A DNA stretch of 64,000 nucleotides from Acidimicrobiia bacterium. GTDB lineage: Bacteria > Actinomycetota > Acidimicrobiia > Acidimicrobiales > Acidimicrobilacustridaceae. The position numbers were made by a program, and so were the translations under genes. Below are positions 27,041-36,049 of the stretch, piece by piece. Where the stretch lies: NCBI GenBank assembly GCA_020832495.1, contig JAFIEP010000004.1, positions 1 through 64,000 of the forward strand. The letters are read 5' to 3'. The notes under the pieces were generated by a model. It was given only the letters and a program-made list of their open reading frames with translations, was not told the origin of the DNA and ran no database searches. Positions within the stretch are counted from its first letter, which is position 1. Each line of letters opens with the position of its first letter.

Positions 27041-27961
27041 GTGGCTCGGCGACGGCGCGGTGCCGACGGCCCCGACGGGGTGGCGGTGGTCGACAAGCCT
27101 GCGGGCTGGACCTCCCACGACGTGGTGGCCCGTGCCCGACGGCAGCTCGGCACCTCACGGGTGGGTCACGCCGGCACCCTCGACCCGGCCGTGACTGGGG
27201 TCCTGGTGCTCGGGGTGGGGCGGGCCACTCGGCTGCTGCGCTTCCTCACCGCGCTGGGCAAGGCCTACGTGGGTGAGTTCCAGTTGGGGGTGGCTACCGA
27301 CACCCTCGACGCCGAGGGTGAGGTGGTGGCCCGCCACGACATGTCGGCGGTCACCATTGCGCAAGTGGAAGTGGCGGCCGCCGCGCTCACCGGAGCCGTG
27401 CAACAGATCCCACCCATGGTCTCCGCCGTGCAGGTCGACGGGCGTCGGTTGCACGACCTGGCCCGCGAAGGTGTGGAAGTGGAGCGACCGGTGCGGACCG
27501 TGCAGGTTGATCGTTTCGACGTGTCGCCCGTGGACCACACCGTCGGTCGTTGGCACCTCGACGTGGTGTGTGGCACCGGCACCTACGTGCGGACGCTGGT
27601 CGACGATCTGGGCCGTGCCCTCGACGGTTCGGCGCACCTGGTGACCTTGCGGCGAACCCGGGTGGGGTCGTTCACCGACGCCGAGGCCGTGCCCCTCGAC
27701 GAGCTGGACGTGTCCTCGTTGCTCTCCCCCGCCGAGGCGGTGCGAGACATGCCTGCCGTGCGGGTGACCGAGGACGTGGCCGCCGACGTGCGCCACGGTC
27801 GGGTCCTGCCCGTCGACCGCATCGGACCGGCAGGTGACAGCGCTGATGCGGAGGCCTGGGCGGTGCTCGACGAGGCGGGCACCACGCTGCTCGCCGTCTA
27901 CGAGCCACACCGATCGGGGACGGCCAAGCCGGCCGTGGTCCTGACCCCGGCGGCCACCTGA
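27041..27961 (+). CDS. truB: tRNA pseudouridine(55) synthase TruB
   Basis: 306 residues. The catalytic motif GHAGTLDP holds Asp48. Also present are the [14 protein letters not shown] lead-in, the [23 protein letters not shown] block and the [12 protein letters not shown] motif. TruB makes pseudouridine 55 in the T-loop of tRNAs. GTG 27041 lies 9 nt after the rbfA stop and ribF follows after 72 bp, the usual gene order. Confidence 0.95.
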   Translation: MARRRRGADGPDGVAVVDKPAGWTSHDVVARARRQLGTSRVGHAGTLDPAVTGVLVLGVGRATRLLRFLTALGKAYVGEFQLGVATDTLDAEGEVVARHDMSAVTIAQVEVAAAALTGAVQQIPPMVSAVQVDGRRLHDLAREGVEVERPVRTVQVDRFDVSPVDHTVGRWHLDVVCGTGTYVRTLVDDLGRALDGSAHLVTLRRTRVGSFTDAEAVPLDELDVSSLLSPAEAVRDMPAVRVTEDVAADVRHGRVLPVDRIGPAGDSADAEAWAVLDEAGTTLLAVYEPHRSGTAKPAVVLTPAAT

Positions 27962-28021
27962 CCCCGACGCCCGCCAGGGCACGGCGCTGGGACGGACGTG
28001 TGGGGACAACGGCGGTGGCAG

Positions 28022-28027
28022 TACCCT
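28022..28027 (+). promoter_or_regulatory. Putative -10 box of ribF
   Basis: TACCCT, 6 nt before GTG 28034. Confidence 0.4.
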
Positions 28028-28033
28028 GCCACC

Positions 28034-29044
28034 GTGCAGATCGTGCGCGACGCAGAGCCCTGTCCTCCCCCGAGCGGAGGGTCAGTGGTGACCATCGGAG
28101 CGTACGACGGTGTGCACCGGGGGCACGTGGCGGTGATCAACCAGGTCCGTGCGTTGGCCGCCGAGCGCGGGCTGACCACGGCGGTCGTCACCTTCGACGA
28201 GCACCCGGCGGCCATCGTGCGTCCCGAATCGGCTCCGGCGCTGCTGTGCGACCTCGACCAGAAACTCGAGTTGCTGGCCGCCACCGGTATCGATCGCACC
28301 GTGGTCGTGCGGTTCGACGAGGTCCGAGCAAAGGAGTCGGCTGAGGATTTCGTGACCAGCACCCTCGTCGGCTGCCTCGATGCCCGGCTGGTGGTCGTGG
28401 GTGCGGACTTCCACTTCGGCCACGAACGCCGTGGCAACGTGGCCCTGCTCGACGAGATGGGACGCCAGGTGGGGTTCGAGGTGCGGCCGATCGACCTGGT
28501 GGGCACCGACGGCCAGCCAGCGGGTGACGGCGCCAAGGTGAGTTCCACCGCTATCCGCGCCGCGCTGCGGGCCGGTGAGCTCGAGGCGGCCAACCACATG
28601 CTCGGCCGACCGCACGAGGTGCGGGGGAGGGTCGGCCACGGTGACAAGCGGGCTCGAGACCTCGGGTTTCCGACGGCCAACGTTGCCGTCGATGGTCGGA
28701 TCTGTCTGCCGGCCGACGGCATCTACGCCGGGTGGTGTACCCGGGAGGACGGTTCGGTCCATCCCACCGCCATCTCCCTCGGTCGACGCCCCACCTTCTA
28801 CGAGGACCAACCGGTGTCGTTGCTCGAGGCGCACCTGCTCGACGTGGATCCGATGGCGCCCGTCGACCTCTACGGCGAGTCCTTGCGGGTGAGCTTCGTG
28901 GCTCGCCTGCGCGACGAGGAGCGGTTCGACTCTGTGGAGGCGCTCGTCGCCCAGATGGGGCGAGACTGTGAGCAGGCTCGGACGTTGCTCACTTCGTCAT
29001 CGGAAGCCGCCGGCTTCGATGAGTCACCGTCCCCACACGGCTGA
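28034..29044 (+). CDS. ribF: Bifunctional riboflavin kinase / FAD synthetase
   Basis: 336 residues. The N-terminal FAD synthetase domain carries the nucleotidyltransferase motif GVHRGH (26-31) and a TIRAALRAGEL-like ISSTxIR segment (SSTAIRAAL). The C-terminal riboflavin kinase domain begins at GRVGHGDKRARDLGFPTAN and contains the PTFYEDQP loop. It converts riboflavin to FMN and then FAD. The usual downstream rpsO is not present; a convergent TetR gene follows. Confidence 0.95.
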   Translation: MQIVRDAEPCPPPSGGSVVTIGAYDGVHRGHVAVINQVRALAAERGLTTAVVTFDEHPAAIVRPESAPALLCDLDQKLELLAATGIDRTVVVRFDEVRAKESAEDFVTSTLVGCLDARLVVVGADFHFGHERRGNVALLDEMGRQVGFEVRPIDLVGTDGQPAGDGAKVSSTAIRAALRAGELEAANHMLGRPHEVRGRVGHGDKRARDLGFPTANVAVDGRICLPADGIYAGWCTREDGSVHPTAISLGRRPTFYEDQPVSLLEAHLLDVDPMAPVDLYGESLRVSFVARLRDEERFDSVEALVAQMGRDCEQARTLLTSSSEAAGFDESPSPHG

Positions 29045-29078
29045 GCCGGGTCCGCGAACCACAGCAGGAGCGATTCGA

Positions 29079-29723
29079 CTACGAGCCAGATGGGCCCGGC
29101 CCCGCGTCGCTGGGGCCGTCGAGCCCCATTTCGCGAGTGAACAGCGCGCGCAGTGCCTCGCCGAACCCCGGCCCGAAGCCCTCGGGGATGGCGGGGCCCA
29201 GTTGCACCGATGCCATGGTGACGCCGAGCAGCATGGCCACGAGGCCATCGGCGAGTCGCTCCGATGACAGGTCGGCGCGCATGTAGCCCATGCGCTGCGA
29301 GTTCTGGATCAGCCTGGTCACCTCGGCGCGCATGCCTTGGAACGATGCGGACTCGAGCACCCGACCGGTGGAGTCGGGCTCCAGCCCGGCGAGCAATCGC
29401 TTGGCCAACGGGTGCTCCTCGACGAGCTCGACGAGGGTCCCGAGCAGCTCGTCTGCGAGCAGGCCGTGGGTCTTGGGATCGGCGAAGCGCGACGCGAGCT
29501 CGTGGAACATGGTGGTCAGGTCGTCATCCACAGCAACGAAGAAGAGCGCTTCCTTGTTGGCGAAGTGGATGAATGCGGTGGAGGGGCCGACGCCGGCGTC
29601 CCGGGAGATCTGGGCCACCGAGGTGGCTCGGTAGCCGTCACGGGCGAAGCGTTCCCGGGCCGCGTCGATCAGGCGTCGGCGGGTGCGCGCTCCCTTGGTG
29701 GTCGAGGTCGTGCCCGCTGCCAC
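29079..29723 (-). CDS. TetR family transcriptional regulator
   Basis: 214 residues. The N-terminal helix-turn-helix (about 15-60) reads TRRRLIDAARERFARDGYRA and SVAQISRDAGVGPSTAFIHF, the TetR signature. The C-terminal ligand domain is all-helical and not specific to a known effector. GTG 29723 has TAAGCT 6 nt upstream. It diverges from the CocE-like hydrolase gene 79 bp away, and an inverted repeat at 29757-29771 in that gap is a candidate operator. Control of itself and of that hydrolase is therefore the simplest inference. Confidence 0.92.
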   Translation of the reverse strand: MAAGTTSTTKGARTRRRLIDAARERFARDGYRATSVAQISRDAGVGPSTAFIHFANKEALFFVAVDDDLTTMFHELASRFADPKTHGLLADELLGTLVELVEEHPLAKRLLAGLEPDSTGRVLESASFQGMRAEVTRLIQNSQRMGYMRADLSSERLADGLVAMLLGVTMASVQLGPAIPEGFGPGFGEALRALFTREMGLDGPSDAGPGPSGS

Positions 29724-29729
29724 CTGCTG

Positions 29730-29735
29730 AGCTTA
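29730..29735 (-). promoter_or_regulatory. Putative -10 box of the tetR gene
   Basis: TAAGCT on the minus strand, 6 nt before GTG 29723. Confidence 0.4.
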
Positions 29736-29756
29736 GCCCTGTGTGCTATGAATAAC

Positions 29757-29771
29757 TGACGATTTCCGTCA
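29757..29771. promoter_or_regulatory. Inverted repeat, candidate TetR operator
   Basis: TGACG and CGTCA arms are separated by 5 nt, centred in the divergent gap between the tetR gene and the hydrolase. Confidence 0.4.
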
Positions 29772-29802
29772 TTTCCCTATTTCGAGGAACGGCCTGACGC
29801 TC

Positions 29803-32244
29803 ATGCGCTCCCGACGACCGGCACCCCTGATGATCACCTCACGCTGGCGCGCAGCGATGGCGCTCGTGGCCACAACGGCGCTGGTGGTGACCGCATGCAC
29901 CGCCGACACGGCGAGCGACCCGTCACCTACCGACGAGCGACCGACCCTCGAGCGCGAAGGTGCACCGACCCTCCCCGACGAGGTCGCCGTCCTCGGCGGC
30001 ACCGAGGAGGTGACCATCACCGGTCTGCGGCCTCGCTCCGAGGTGCACCTCGCCGACGAGGACGACCGCGTGCTGATCACCGGCGTCGCCGATGATCTCG
30101 GACAGCTCCACATCGGCTACGTGGCCAGCGACTACGTGGTGCAGGACAAGGCTGTCGATCCCGCTCTGCCCAGCGCCGAAGGGATGACGCTGCCTCCGGG
30201 CACCTACCGGGTGGCCGTGGGTTCTCTCGACGACGACCCTGCGGTGAGCGACGACGTCGAGGTGTTGGGCAAGAACCACGTCCCCGATGCCGAGCTCTAC
30301 GAGCGCCAGGAACTCACCGGCGTCGAGACCCCGATCATCGGTGACTACCCCGAGGGGGTCTCGGGCGCGGACGGCTTCGGGTACCTCGAGATGCGAGACG
30401 GCACCTTGCTCTCGGCCACGGTGAAGTTCCCGGACTCGAACGTGTACGGGCAGCCCCCGTACCCGACGATCATCGAGATGGAGGGGTACTCCGCCTCGAA
30501 CCCCGACGGGGACCCTCCGGGGGCGCTGCTCGCCCGCTCCCTCGGTTTCGCCACCGTCGCCGTCAACATCCGTGGCACCGGCTGCAGCGGCGGTGTCTTC
30601 GACATCTTCAACGCCGCGCAACAGGTCGACGCCTACGACGTGGTCGAGACGGTGGCCCGCCAACCGTGGGTCGAGCACGGAAAGGTGGGTGTCGTCGGCC
30701 TCTCCTACTCGGGGATGATGGCCATGTACACGGGCGCCATGGCGCCCCCGTCGCTGGCTGCCATCGTCCCCCAGTCGTTCACCGAGGACCCCTGGCTCGT
30801 GCAGTGGCCCGGTGGTGTCTACAACGGCGGGTTCGCCGAGCAGTGGGTCCGCCAGCGCGAGGCCTCCAGCGCCCCGGGCGGGTCGTCCTGGGTCGACAAC
30901 CGCATTGACGGCGGTGATGCGACCTGCGCGGACAACTTGCGCCTGCGAAGCCAGAACATGGACTTCGTGTCGTTCATCCGCATGCTCGAGGCGCGGCCGG
31001 ACAGTGCCGATGACCGCGACCTCCGAGAGCTGGCGCCGCGCATCGAGGTGCCCACGTTCCTCACGGGCGCCTTCCAGGACGAGCAGACGGGCGCCTACTT
31101 CACCGAGGTGATCAGCCGCTTCGACGAGGCCCCGATCCTGCGGGTCGGCTTGTGGAGCGGCGTCCACGCCGACGGGTACACCGCCATGAACATCATCGCC
31201 TGGTACGAGTTCCTGTCGCTCTACGTGGCCCGGCAGGTCCCGAATCTGAACCCGTTGGTGCGCGTCGGGCTCGCAGCGGAGCTGGCGTCGCAATTCGGGG
31301 TGGAGGACGTGACGCTCGCACCCGATCGCCTCTACGACGAGTTCGGTGACGACTACGAGGCGGCACTCGCCGCCTACGAAGCAGAGGATCCCATCCGCGT
31401 GGTCTTCGAGAACGGCTTCGGCCAGGACGAGCCCGGCGAGCCCGGCGGCACGTTCGAGCTGACGCTCCCGACCTGGCCCGCACCCGACGCAGACGTCCGC
31501 ACCTGGTTCCTGGCGTCCGACGGCGCCCTGGTCGACAACCCGCCGGCTGACGACGGCGTCGACGCCTACGAGCACGATCCCGACGCCGGTGACACCACCT
31601 CCATCGCCGTGGCCGAGGACGGCGGCTATCCCCAGTTCGACGCCATCTGGGACTGGGACTGGACCCGGTTCGAGGAAGGGCGGTCGCTCGAGTACCTGAC
31701 CGAGCCCTTCGCCGAGGACGCCCTGCTCGCCGGCCCCGGGGCCGTCACCCTCCACATGGGCAGCGACGCCGAGGATGCCGCTGTGCAGGTCTCCCTCTCG
31801 GAGGTCCGCCCCGATGGCATCGAGGTACTGCTCACCATCGGCTGGCTGCGCCTGTCGGCCCGCGCCGAGGACCCGAGCGCCACCGATGGCCTCTTCATCG
31901 GCCGCACCTTCGCAGCCGACGACGCCGAGCCCATCCCCGCCGGTGAGCTGGTGGAGGCCCGCGTGCAGATCCCCTCGGTCGGCGCGCCGATCAGGGCCGG
32001 CTCCCAGCTGATGATCCGCATCTCCACCCCGGGCCGCGACCATGCGCTGTGGAAGTTCGCGTCCTTGCATGCCGACGACGAGGTCCCCACCCATCGCATC
32101 GGTCGAGGACCTGCCACCCCGTCGTCGCTCTCGCTGACGTTCCTGCCCGCCCCAGCCATCCCTTCGGCGTTGGCTCCGTGCCCTGCGCTGCGAGGCCAGG
32201 CGTGTCGAGAGCGCACTGCGGTCACCAACCGTCCCGGAGCGTGA
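29803..32244 (+). CDS. CocE/NonD (S15-type) alpha/beta hydrolase lipoprotein
   Basis: 813 residues. A signal peptide with lipobox-like VVTAC (Cys32) is followed by an N-terminal beta-rich domain of about 150 residues. The X-Pro dipeptidyl-peptidase/cocaine-esterase-type catalytic domain has VNIRGTGCSGG and the nucleophile elbow GLSYSG (Ser301). A C-terminal jelly-roll domain ends the fold (ELVEARVQIPSVGAPIRAGSQLMIRIS). Such enzymes hydrolyse esters or N-terminal X-Pro dipeptides; here it would be exported and lipid-anchored. The extra N-terminal domain makes it longer than typical CocE. The last 40 residues are low-complexity. It diverges from a TetR regulator. Confidence 0.85.
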   Translation: MRSRRPAPLMITSRWRAAMALVATTALVVTACTADTASDPSPTDERPTLEREGAPTLPDEVAVLGGTEEVTITGLRPRSEVHLADEDDRVLITGVADDLGQLHIGYVASDYVVQDKAVDPALPSAEGMTLPPGTYRVAVGSLDDDPAVSDDVEVLGKNHVPDAELYERQELTGVETPIIGDYPEGVSGADGFGYLEMRDGTLLSATVKFPDSNVYGQPPYPTIIEMEGYSASNPDGDPPGALLARSLGFATVAVNIRGTGCSGGVFDIFNAAQQVDAYDVVETVARQPWVEHGKVGVVGLSYSGMMAMYTGAMAPPSLAAIVPQSFTEDPWLVQWPGGVYNGGFAEQWVRQREASSAPGGSSWVDNRIDGGDATCADNLRLRSQNMDFVSFIRMLEARPDSADDRDLRELAPRIEVPTFLTGAFQDEQTGAYFTEVISRFDEAPILRVGLWSGVHADGYTAMNIIAWYEFLSLYVARQVPNLNPLVRVGLAAELASQFGVEDVTLAPDRLYDEFGDDYEAALAAYEAEDPIRVVFENGFGQDEPGEPGGTFELTLPTWPAPDADVRTWFLASDGALVDNPPADDGVDAYEHDPDAGDTTSIAVAEDGGYPQFDAIWDWDWTRFEEGRSLEYLTEPFAEDALLAGPGAVTLHMGSDAEDAAVQVSLSEVRPDGIEVLLTIGWLRLSARAEDPSATDGLFIGRTFAADDAEPIPAGELVEARVQIPSVGAPIRAGSQLMIRISTPGRDHALWKFASLHADDEVPTHRIGRGPATPSSLSLTFLPAPAIPSALAPCPALRGQACRERTAVTNRPGA

Positions 32245-32324
32245 CGCCACCCGCGCAACGGGTCAGTGTCGGCTGTCGCTCAGGGCATCAGGCTCCGCGG
32301 CTGATCGACCGAGGTGTGAACCAC

Positions 32325-33983
32325 TCACACGTCCGCTGCCACCGAGGCGGCCCACGGGTAGTCGGGCTTCCCGCTGGGTGAGCGGCGGATCTCCTCGACG
32401 AGGTGGAGGTCCTTGGGCAGCTTGTAGGCGGCCAGCAGTGGCCGCAAGTGGTCGCGCAGTGCCTCGAGGGTCGGCTCGGCGTCCTGGCGGGGCTGTACCA
32501 CGGCGACCACGCGTTGCCCCCAACGCTCGTCGGGGATCCCCACCACCAAGGCGTCGAACACGTCGGCGTGGGCCTTGAGAGCGCTCTCCACCTCTTCGGG
32601 ATAAATCTTCTCGCCGCCGCTGTTGATGCACGTCGAGCCTCGCCCCAACAGCGTGATGGAGCCGTCTTCCTCGAGGCTGGCGAAGTCACCGGGGACGGCG
32701 TAGCGCTGGCCGTTCGGCGCGGTCACGAACGTGGCTGCGGTCCGCTCGGGATCCTTGTAGTAGCCGATGGGGATGTTGCCCCCACGCCCCAGGCGTCCGA
32801 TGACGCCGCTGCCGGGTGCGACCGGCTGCAGGTGGTCGTCGAGCACCACCGCGTCTCGGCCGGGGCTGACCGTTGGTCCGCCGGCCCGCATGGCGGTGGC
32901 GCCCTTGCCCACCATGAGGATGCCGTTGAAGCCGCTCTCGGTCGAGCCGATCGAGTCGGTGAGCACCAGGTTCTCGAACCGCTCCAGGAACCGGTCCTTC
33001 ACCGTGGGGCTGAACACCGCAGCGGAGGAGGACAGCGAGACGACGCAGGACACGTCGAGTTCCTCGCCCTCCTGTTCCATGGCCTCGAGGGCTTCGATGA
33101 GGGGACGGGCCATGGCGTCGCCGGTGATGAGGATGGAGTTCGCCCGCCGCCGGGAGATCGTCCGCCATACCTCTCGGGGTTCGAACTTGGTGATGAGGAC
33201 GTTCTGGTTGCCACCGAACAGCTGCATCAGGGTGGCGCAGAAGGCAGCACCGTGCATGAGCGGCGGTGTGGTGCAGAACACCAACTGCGTCTCGGCGGCT
33301 GCGCCTGCGGCGGCCAAGGTCAACTCGTCGGGAACCGGCTCGCGGGTGAAGGGGTCGGTGCCGCCACACAGGGCGAAGAAGATGTCCTCGCTCCGCCACA
33401 TGACGCCCTTGGGCATCCCTGTGGTGCCGCCGGTGTAGATGATGGCGACGTCGTCGCCCGAACGCTCGGCGAAGTCGCGCTCAGGGGAGCATCTCGCAGC
33501 CACCTCGTCGAGGTCCACGGCACCCGCGACGGCCACGGCGTCGGCCACCTCGTCGTCGGTCGCCGCGCCGGTGGGTGCGTCCGGTGGATCCTCCATGGCC
33601 ACGAGGGCCTCGAGGAGGGGGAGTTCGCCGTGCAGCTCAGCGACTGCGGGAGCGAACTGCCGATCGAACACCAGGCCGCGGAGGTCGGCATTGTCGAAGA
33701 GGTACCGGAGTTCGTCGGTCACGTAGCGGTAGTTGATGTTGACCGGCACCGCCCGCAGCTTCAGGGCGGCCAGCATGGCCTCGACCCAAGGGATGCTGTT
33801 GTGGCCGTAGATGCCCACGTGGTGGCCGGGGCCGATGCCACGCTCTTGCAGATGGTGCGCCAGGGCATTGGCCCTCGCCTCGAGCTCGCCGAACGTGCGG
33901 GAGTCCTCACCGCACCACAGCGCCGTTCGGTCGGGGACGGCGTCCACGGCATGTTCGAACAGATCGGCCAGGTTGTAGGCCAC
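32325..33983 (-). CDS. Acyl-CoA synthetase (AMP-dependent, FadD-like)
   Basis: 552 residues. The AMP-binding P-loop-like motif is YTGGTTGMPKGVMW. The adenylation core includes DSIGSTESG. The C-terminal subdomain has the hinge LGRGSTCINSGGEKIYPEEVE and the catalytic lysine in SPSGKPDY. It activates a fatty or other carboxylic acid to its CoA thioester; the substrate is not predictable. GTG 33983 is preceded by AGGGGGA. Its minus-strand promoter probably overlaps the palindrome at 34028-34058, so a repressor is likely. Confidence 0.93.
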   Translation of the reverse strand: MAYNLADLFEHAVDAVPDRTALWCGEDSRTFGELEARANALAHHLQERGIGPGHHVGIYGHNSIPWVEAMLAALKLRAVPVNINYRYVTDELRYLFDNADLRGLVFDRQFAPAVAELHGELPLLEALVAMEDPPDAPTGAATDDEVADAVAVAGAVDLDEVAARCSPERDFAERSGDDVAIIYTGGTTGMPKGVMWRSEDIFFALCGGTDPFTREPVPDELTLAAAGAAAETQLVFCTTPPLMHGAAFCATLMQLFGGNQNVLITKFEPREVWRTISRRRANSILITGDAMARPLIEALEAMEQEGEELDVSCVVSLSSSAAVFSPTVKDRFLERFENLVLTDSIGSTESGFNGILMVGKGATAMRAGGPTVSPGRDAVVLDDHLQPVAPGSGVIGRLGRGGNIPIGYYKDPERTAATFVTAPNGQRYAVPGDFASLEEDGSITLLGRGSTCINSGGEKIYPEEVESALKAHADVFDALVVGIPDERWGQRVVAVVQPRQDAEPTLEALRDHLRPLLAAYKLPKDLHLVEEIRRSPSGKPDYPWAASVAADV

Positions 33984-34027
33984 GCGATCCCCCTGTGGTC
34001 GAGTGCGCCTCTCGGCGCCAGCACCGG

Positions 34028-34058
34028 CTGCTGATCTGACACTATGTCAGATCAGCAG
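34028..34058. promoter_or_regulatory. Perfect 14-bp inverted repeat, candidate TetR-type operator
   Basis: Arms 34028-34041 and 34045-34058 are exact reverse complements around a 3-nt spacer; the core is TGACA-N3-TGTCA. It lies 45 nt before the acyl-CoA synthetase GTG and 123 nt before the solute-binding protein GTG. It contains a possible minus-strand -10 (TAGTGT). Confidence 0.75.
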
Positions 34059-34180
34059 GGCAGGTGCGGGGAGACGTGTCCACCCGCCGGCCGACGACGG
34101 CCGCCCGCAGTGGTGGGCGGACCACCCACCGTGGTGGGCTGCACTACGCTGCAGCGGAACTCGACACAGGGGGATTACCG

Positions 34181-35878
34181 GTGACCACCCGATCCGAGCG
34201 GCATCCGCTCTTCGTACTCGTCGGCATGCTGATTGCCTTCGGCCTCGTGGCCGCTGCCTGTGGGCAAGCCGGCACCGACGACGACGGCGACGAGGCCGGC
34301 CCCCCGGTCGACGTCGACGAGGAGGGCAACGTCCTCATCGACGTGCTCGTCGAGGCGTCCGGCGATCCACAACCCGGTGGTCGCCTGGCCTTCGGCCTGG
34401 CTGCGGAGACCGATGGATGGAACGTGACCGCCGATCGCTGGGCTGGTTCGGCCTACATCGTGGGCAACGCCCTCTACGACCCGCTCATGGCCTACGACGA
34501 GGACTTCCGTCCGGCTCCTTACCTGGCGCAGTCGGTCGAGCCCAACGACGACTTCACCGAGTGGCGCATCGAGCTGCGACCTGGGGTGACCTTCCACGAC
34601 GGCAGCCCTGTCGACGCCCAGGCAGTGGCTGACAATCTCATTGCTCACCGCTTGTCGGGGCTCACGTCGCCGGCGGTGACCTTCATCGGCATGGACGAGT
34701 CCGGTGAGTCGCCCGAGCCGATGATCAGCACCGACGGCCCCAACACGGTGGTCGTCGAGATGGAACTGCCCTGGTCGACCTTCCCCGACGCGTTGACCAG
34801 CCAGATCGGCTACATCATGGCGCCGTCGATGATGGAGAGCGAGACGGGATCCCGCAATCCCTCCGGCTCGGGGCCGTTCGTCTTCCAGAGCTGGCAGGCG
34901 GGCTCCACCTTGCGGGCCATCAAGAACGACGACTACTGGCGTGAAGGCCTGCCCTACCTCGAAGAGGTGGAGTTCCGCATCCTCGATCAGGTGAGCGCTC
35001 GCGGTAACGCCCTCACCAGCGGTGAGGTGCAGGTCATCGAGACCCAGGATGCTTCGCAGATCGTCGAGTTCGCCGGTCGTGCGGAACGTGGCGAGTTCCA
35101 GATGTTCACCGATGGCAACTCCGAGACCAACGAGACGTTCATCGCGCTCAACGTGTCCCAGCCGCCGTTCGACGATCCCCTCGCCCGTCAGGCCATTGCC
35201 TACGCCGTCAACCGCGACGACCTGTCGGAGGCGGCCTACGAGGGCATCTTCCCGCCGGCGTACGGACCGTTCAAGCCCACTTCCCCCTGGTACGTCGAGA
35301 CCGAGATACCCCGCTACGACCCGGACAAAGCACGCGAACTCGTGGCCGAGTACGAGGAGAAGTACGGCGAGCCCCTTTCGTTCGCGGTGAACATCGTGCC
35401 CGACCCGGCCATCCAGCGCATCGCCGAGACCCTGCAGCAACAGGCTCAGGAAGTGGGCATCGAGCCACAACTCGAGAGCCTCGACCAGGCATCACTCATC
35501 CTCCAGGCGATCAGCGGGACCTACGAGGCCACCGGCTTCATCCTGTTCGGCGCCCCGATCCTCGACCGGGACTACGTCTTCATGACCAACTTCCCCGAGG
35601 GGTCGGCGCTGAACTTCACCCGCAACGAGAACCCGACGATCGTGGAGGCCATGAACGCCGCTCGTGCCACCGACGACGAGGATGTGTGGAAGGAGCAGTG
35701 GGGCATCGTGCAGGAGGAGATGGCGAAGGACCTCAACTTCATCTTCCTGGTCCACAACGTGAGCGCCGTCGTGTTCGACAACAGCGTCCACGGTCTCGCC
35801 GAACCCACCCTGCCCGACGGCGAAGCCGGTGCCCGCAGCGTGACCCCGTTCCTCACCGAGGCGTGGCGAGGGGCGTGA
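34181..35878 (+). CDS. ABC transporter solute-binding lipoprotein, family 5 (peptide/nickel type)
   Basis: 565 residues. The signal peptide ends in lipobox VAAAC (Cys27), followed by an acidic linker. The family 5 fold shows LRPGVTFHDGSPVDAQAVADNL, the SGPFVFQSW segment, ARQAIAYAVNRDDL and a YDPDKARELV motif. The family captures peptides, nickel or other solutes outside the cell. GTG 34181 has an excellent AGGGGGA ribosome-binding site; upstream in-frame codons are not needed. No permease or ATPase gene lies beside it, so its transporter partner must be elsewhere. It is divergent from the acyl-CoA synthetase. Confidence 0.92.
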   Translation: MTTRSERHPLFVLVGMLIAFGLVAAACGQAGTDDDGDEAGPPVDVDEEGNVLIDVLVEASGDPQPGGRLAFGLAAETDGWNVTADRWAGSAYIVGNALYDPLMAYDEDFRPAPYLAQSVEPNDDFTEWRIELRPGVTFHDGSPVDAQAVADNLIAHRLSGLTSPAVTFIGMDESGESPEPMISTDGPNTVVVEMELPWSTFPDALTSQIGYIMAPSMMESETGSRNPSGSGPFVFQSWQAGSTLRAIKNDDYWREGLPYLEEVEFRILDQVSARGNALTSGEVQVIETQDASQIVEFAGRAERGEFQMFTDGNSETNETFIALNVSQPPFDDPLARQAIAYAVNRDDLSEAAYEGIFPPAYGPFKPTSPWYVETEIPRYDPDKARELVAEYEEKYGEPLSFAVNIVPDPAIQRIAETLQQQAQEVGIEPQLESLDQASLILQAISGTYEATGFILFGAPILDRDYVFMTNFPEGSALNFTRNENPTIVEAMNAARATDDEDVWKEQWGIVQEEMAKDLNFIFLVHNVSAVVFDNSVHGLAEPTLPDGEAGARSVTPFLTEAWRGA

Positions 35879-36049
35879 CCCGGGGTCTGCGGACCGGCTC
35901 CACCGAGTCACCACCGGCGCGTCCCCGAGGGGACAGGTCAGGTTTCCATCAGGGACTGTTCATCATCCCGCAGCGGATCCTGTAGGGGGAGCCGAGATCC
36001 ACATCGCATACTGCCTGACGTGGCGGATCACGTCAGGAGGTGCACGTCG

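Noticed and set aside
29923-32250. A 775-codon open frame antisense to the CocE-like hydrolase
   Set aside because: The plus-strand gene has a lipobox, nucleophile motif and domain order; the antisense product has none and is His/Gly/Asp-rich, as expected for a shadow in high-GC DNA.
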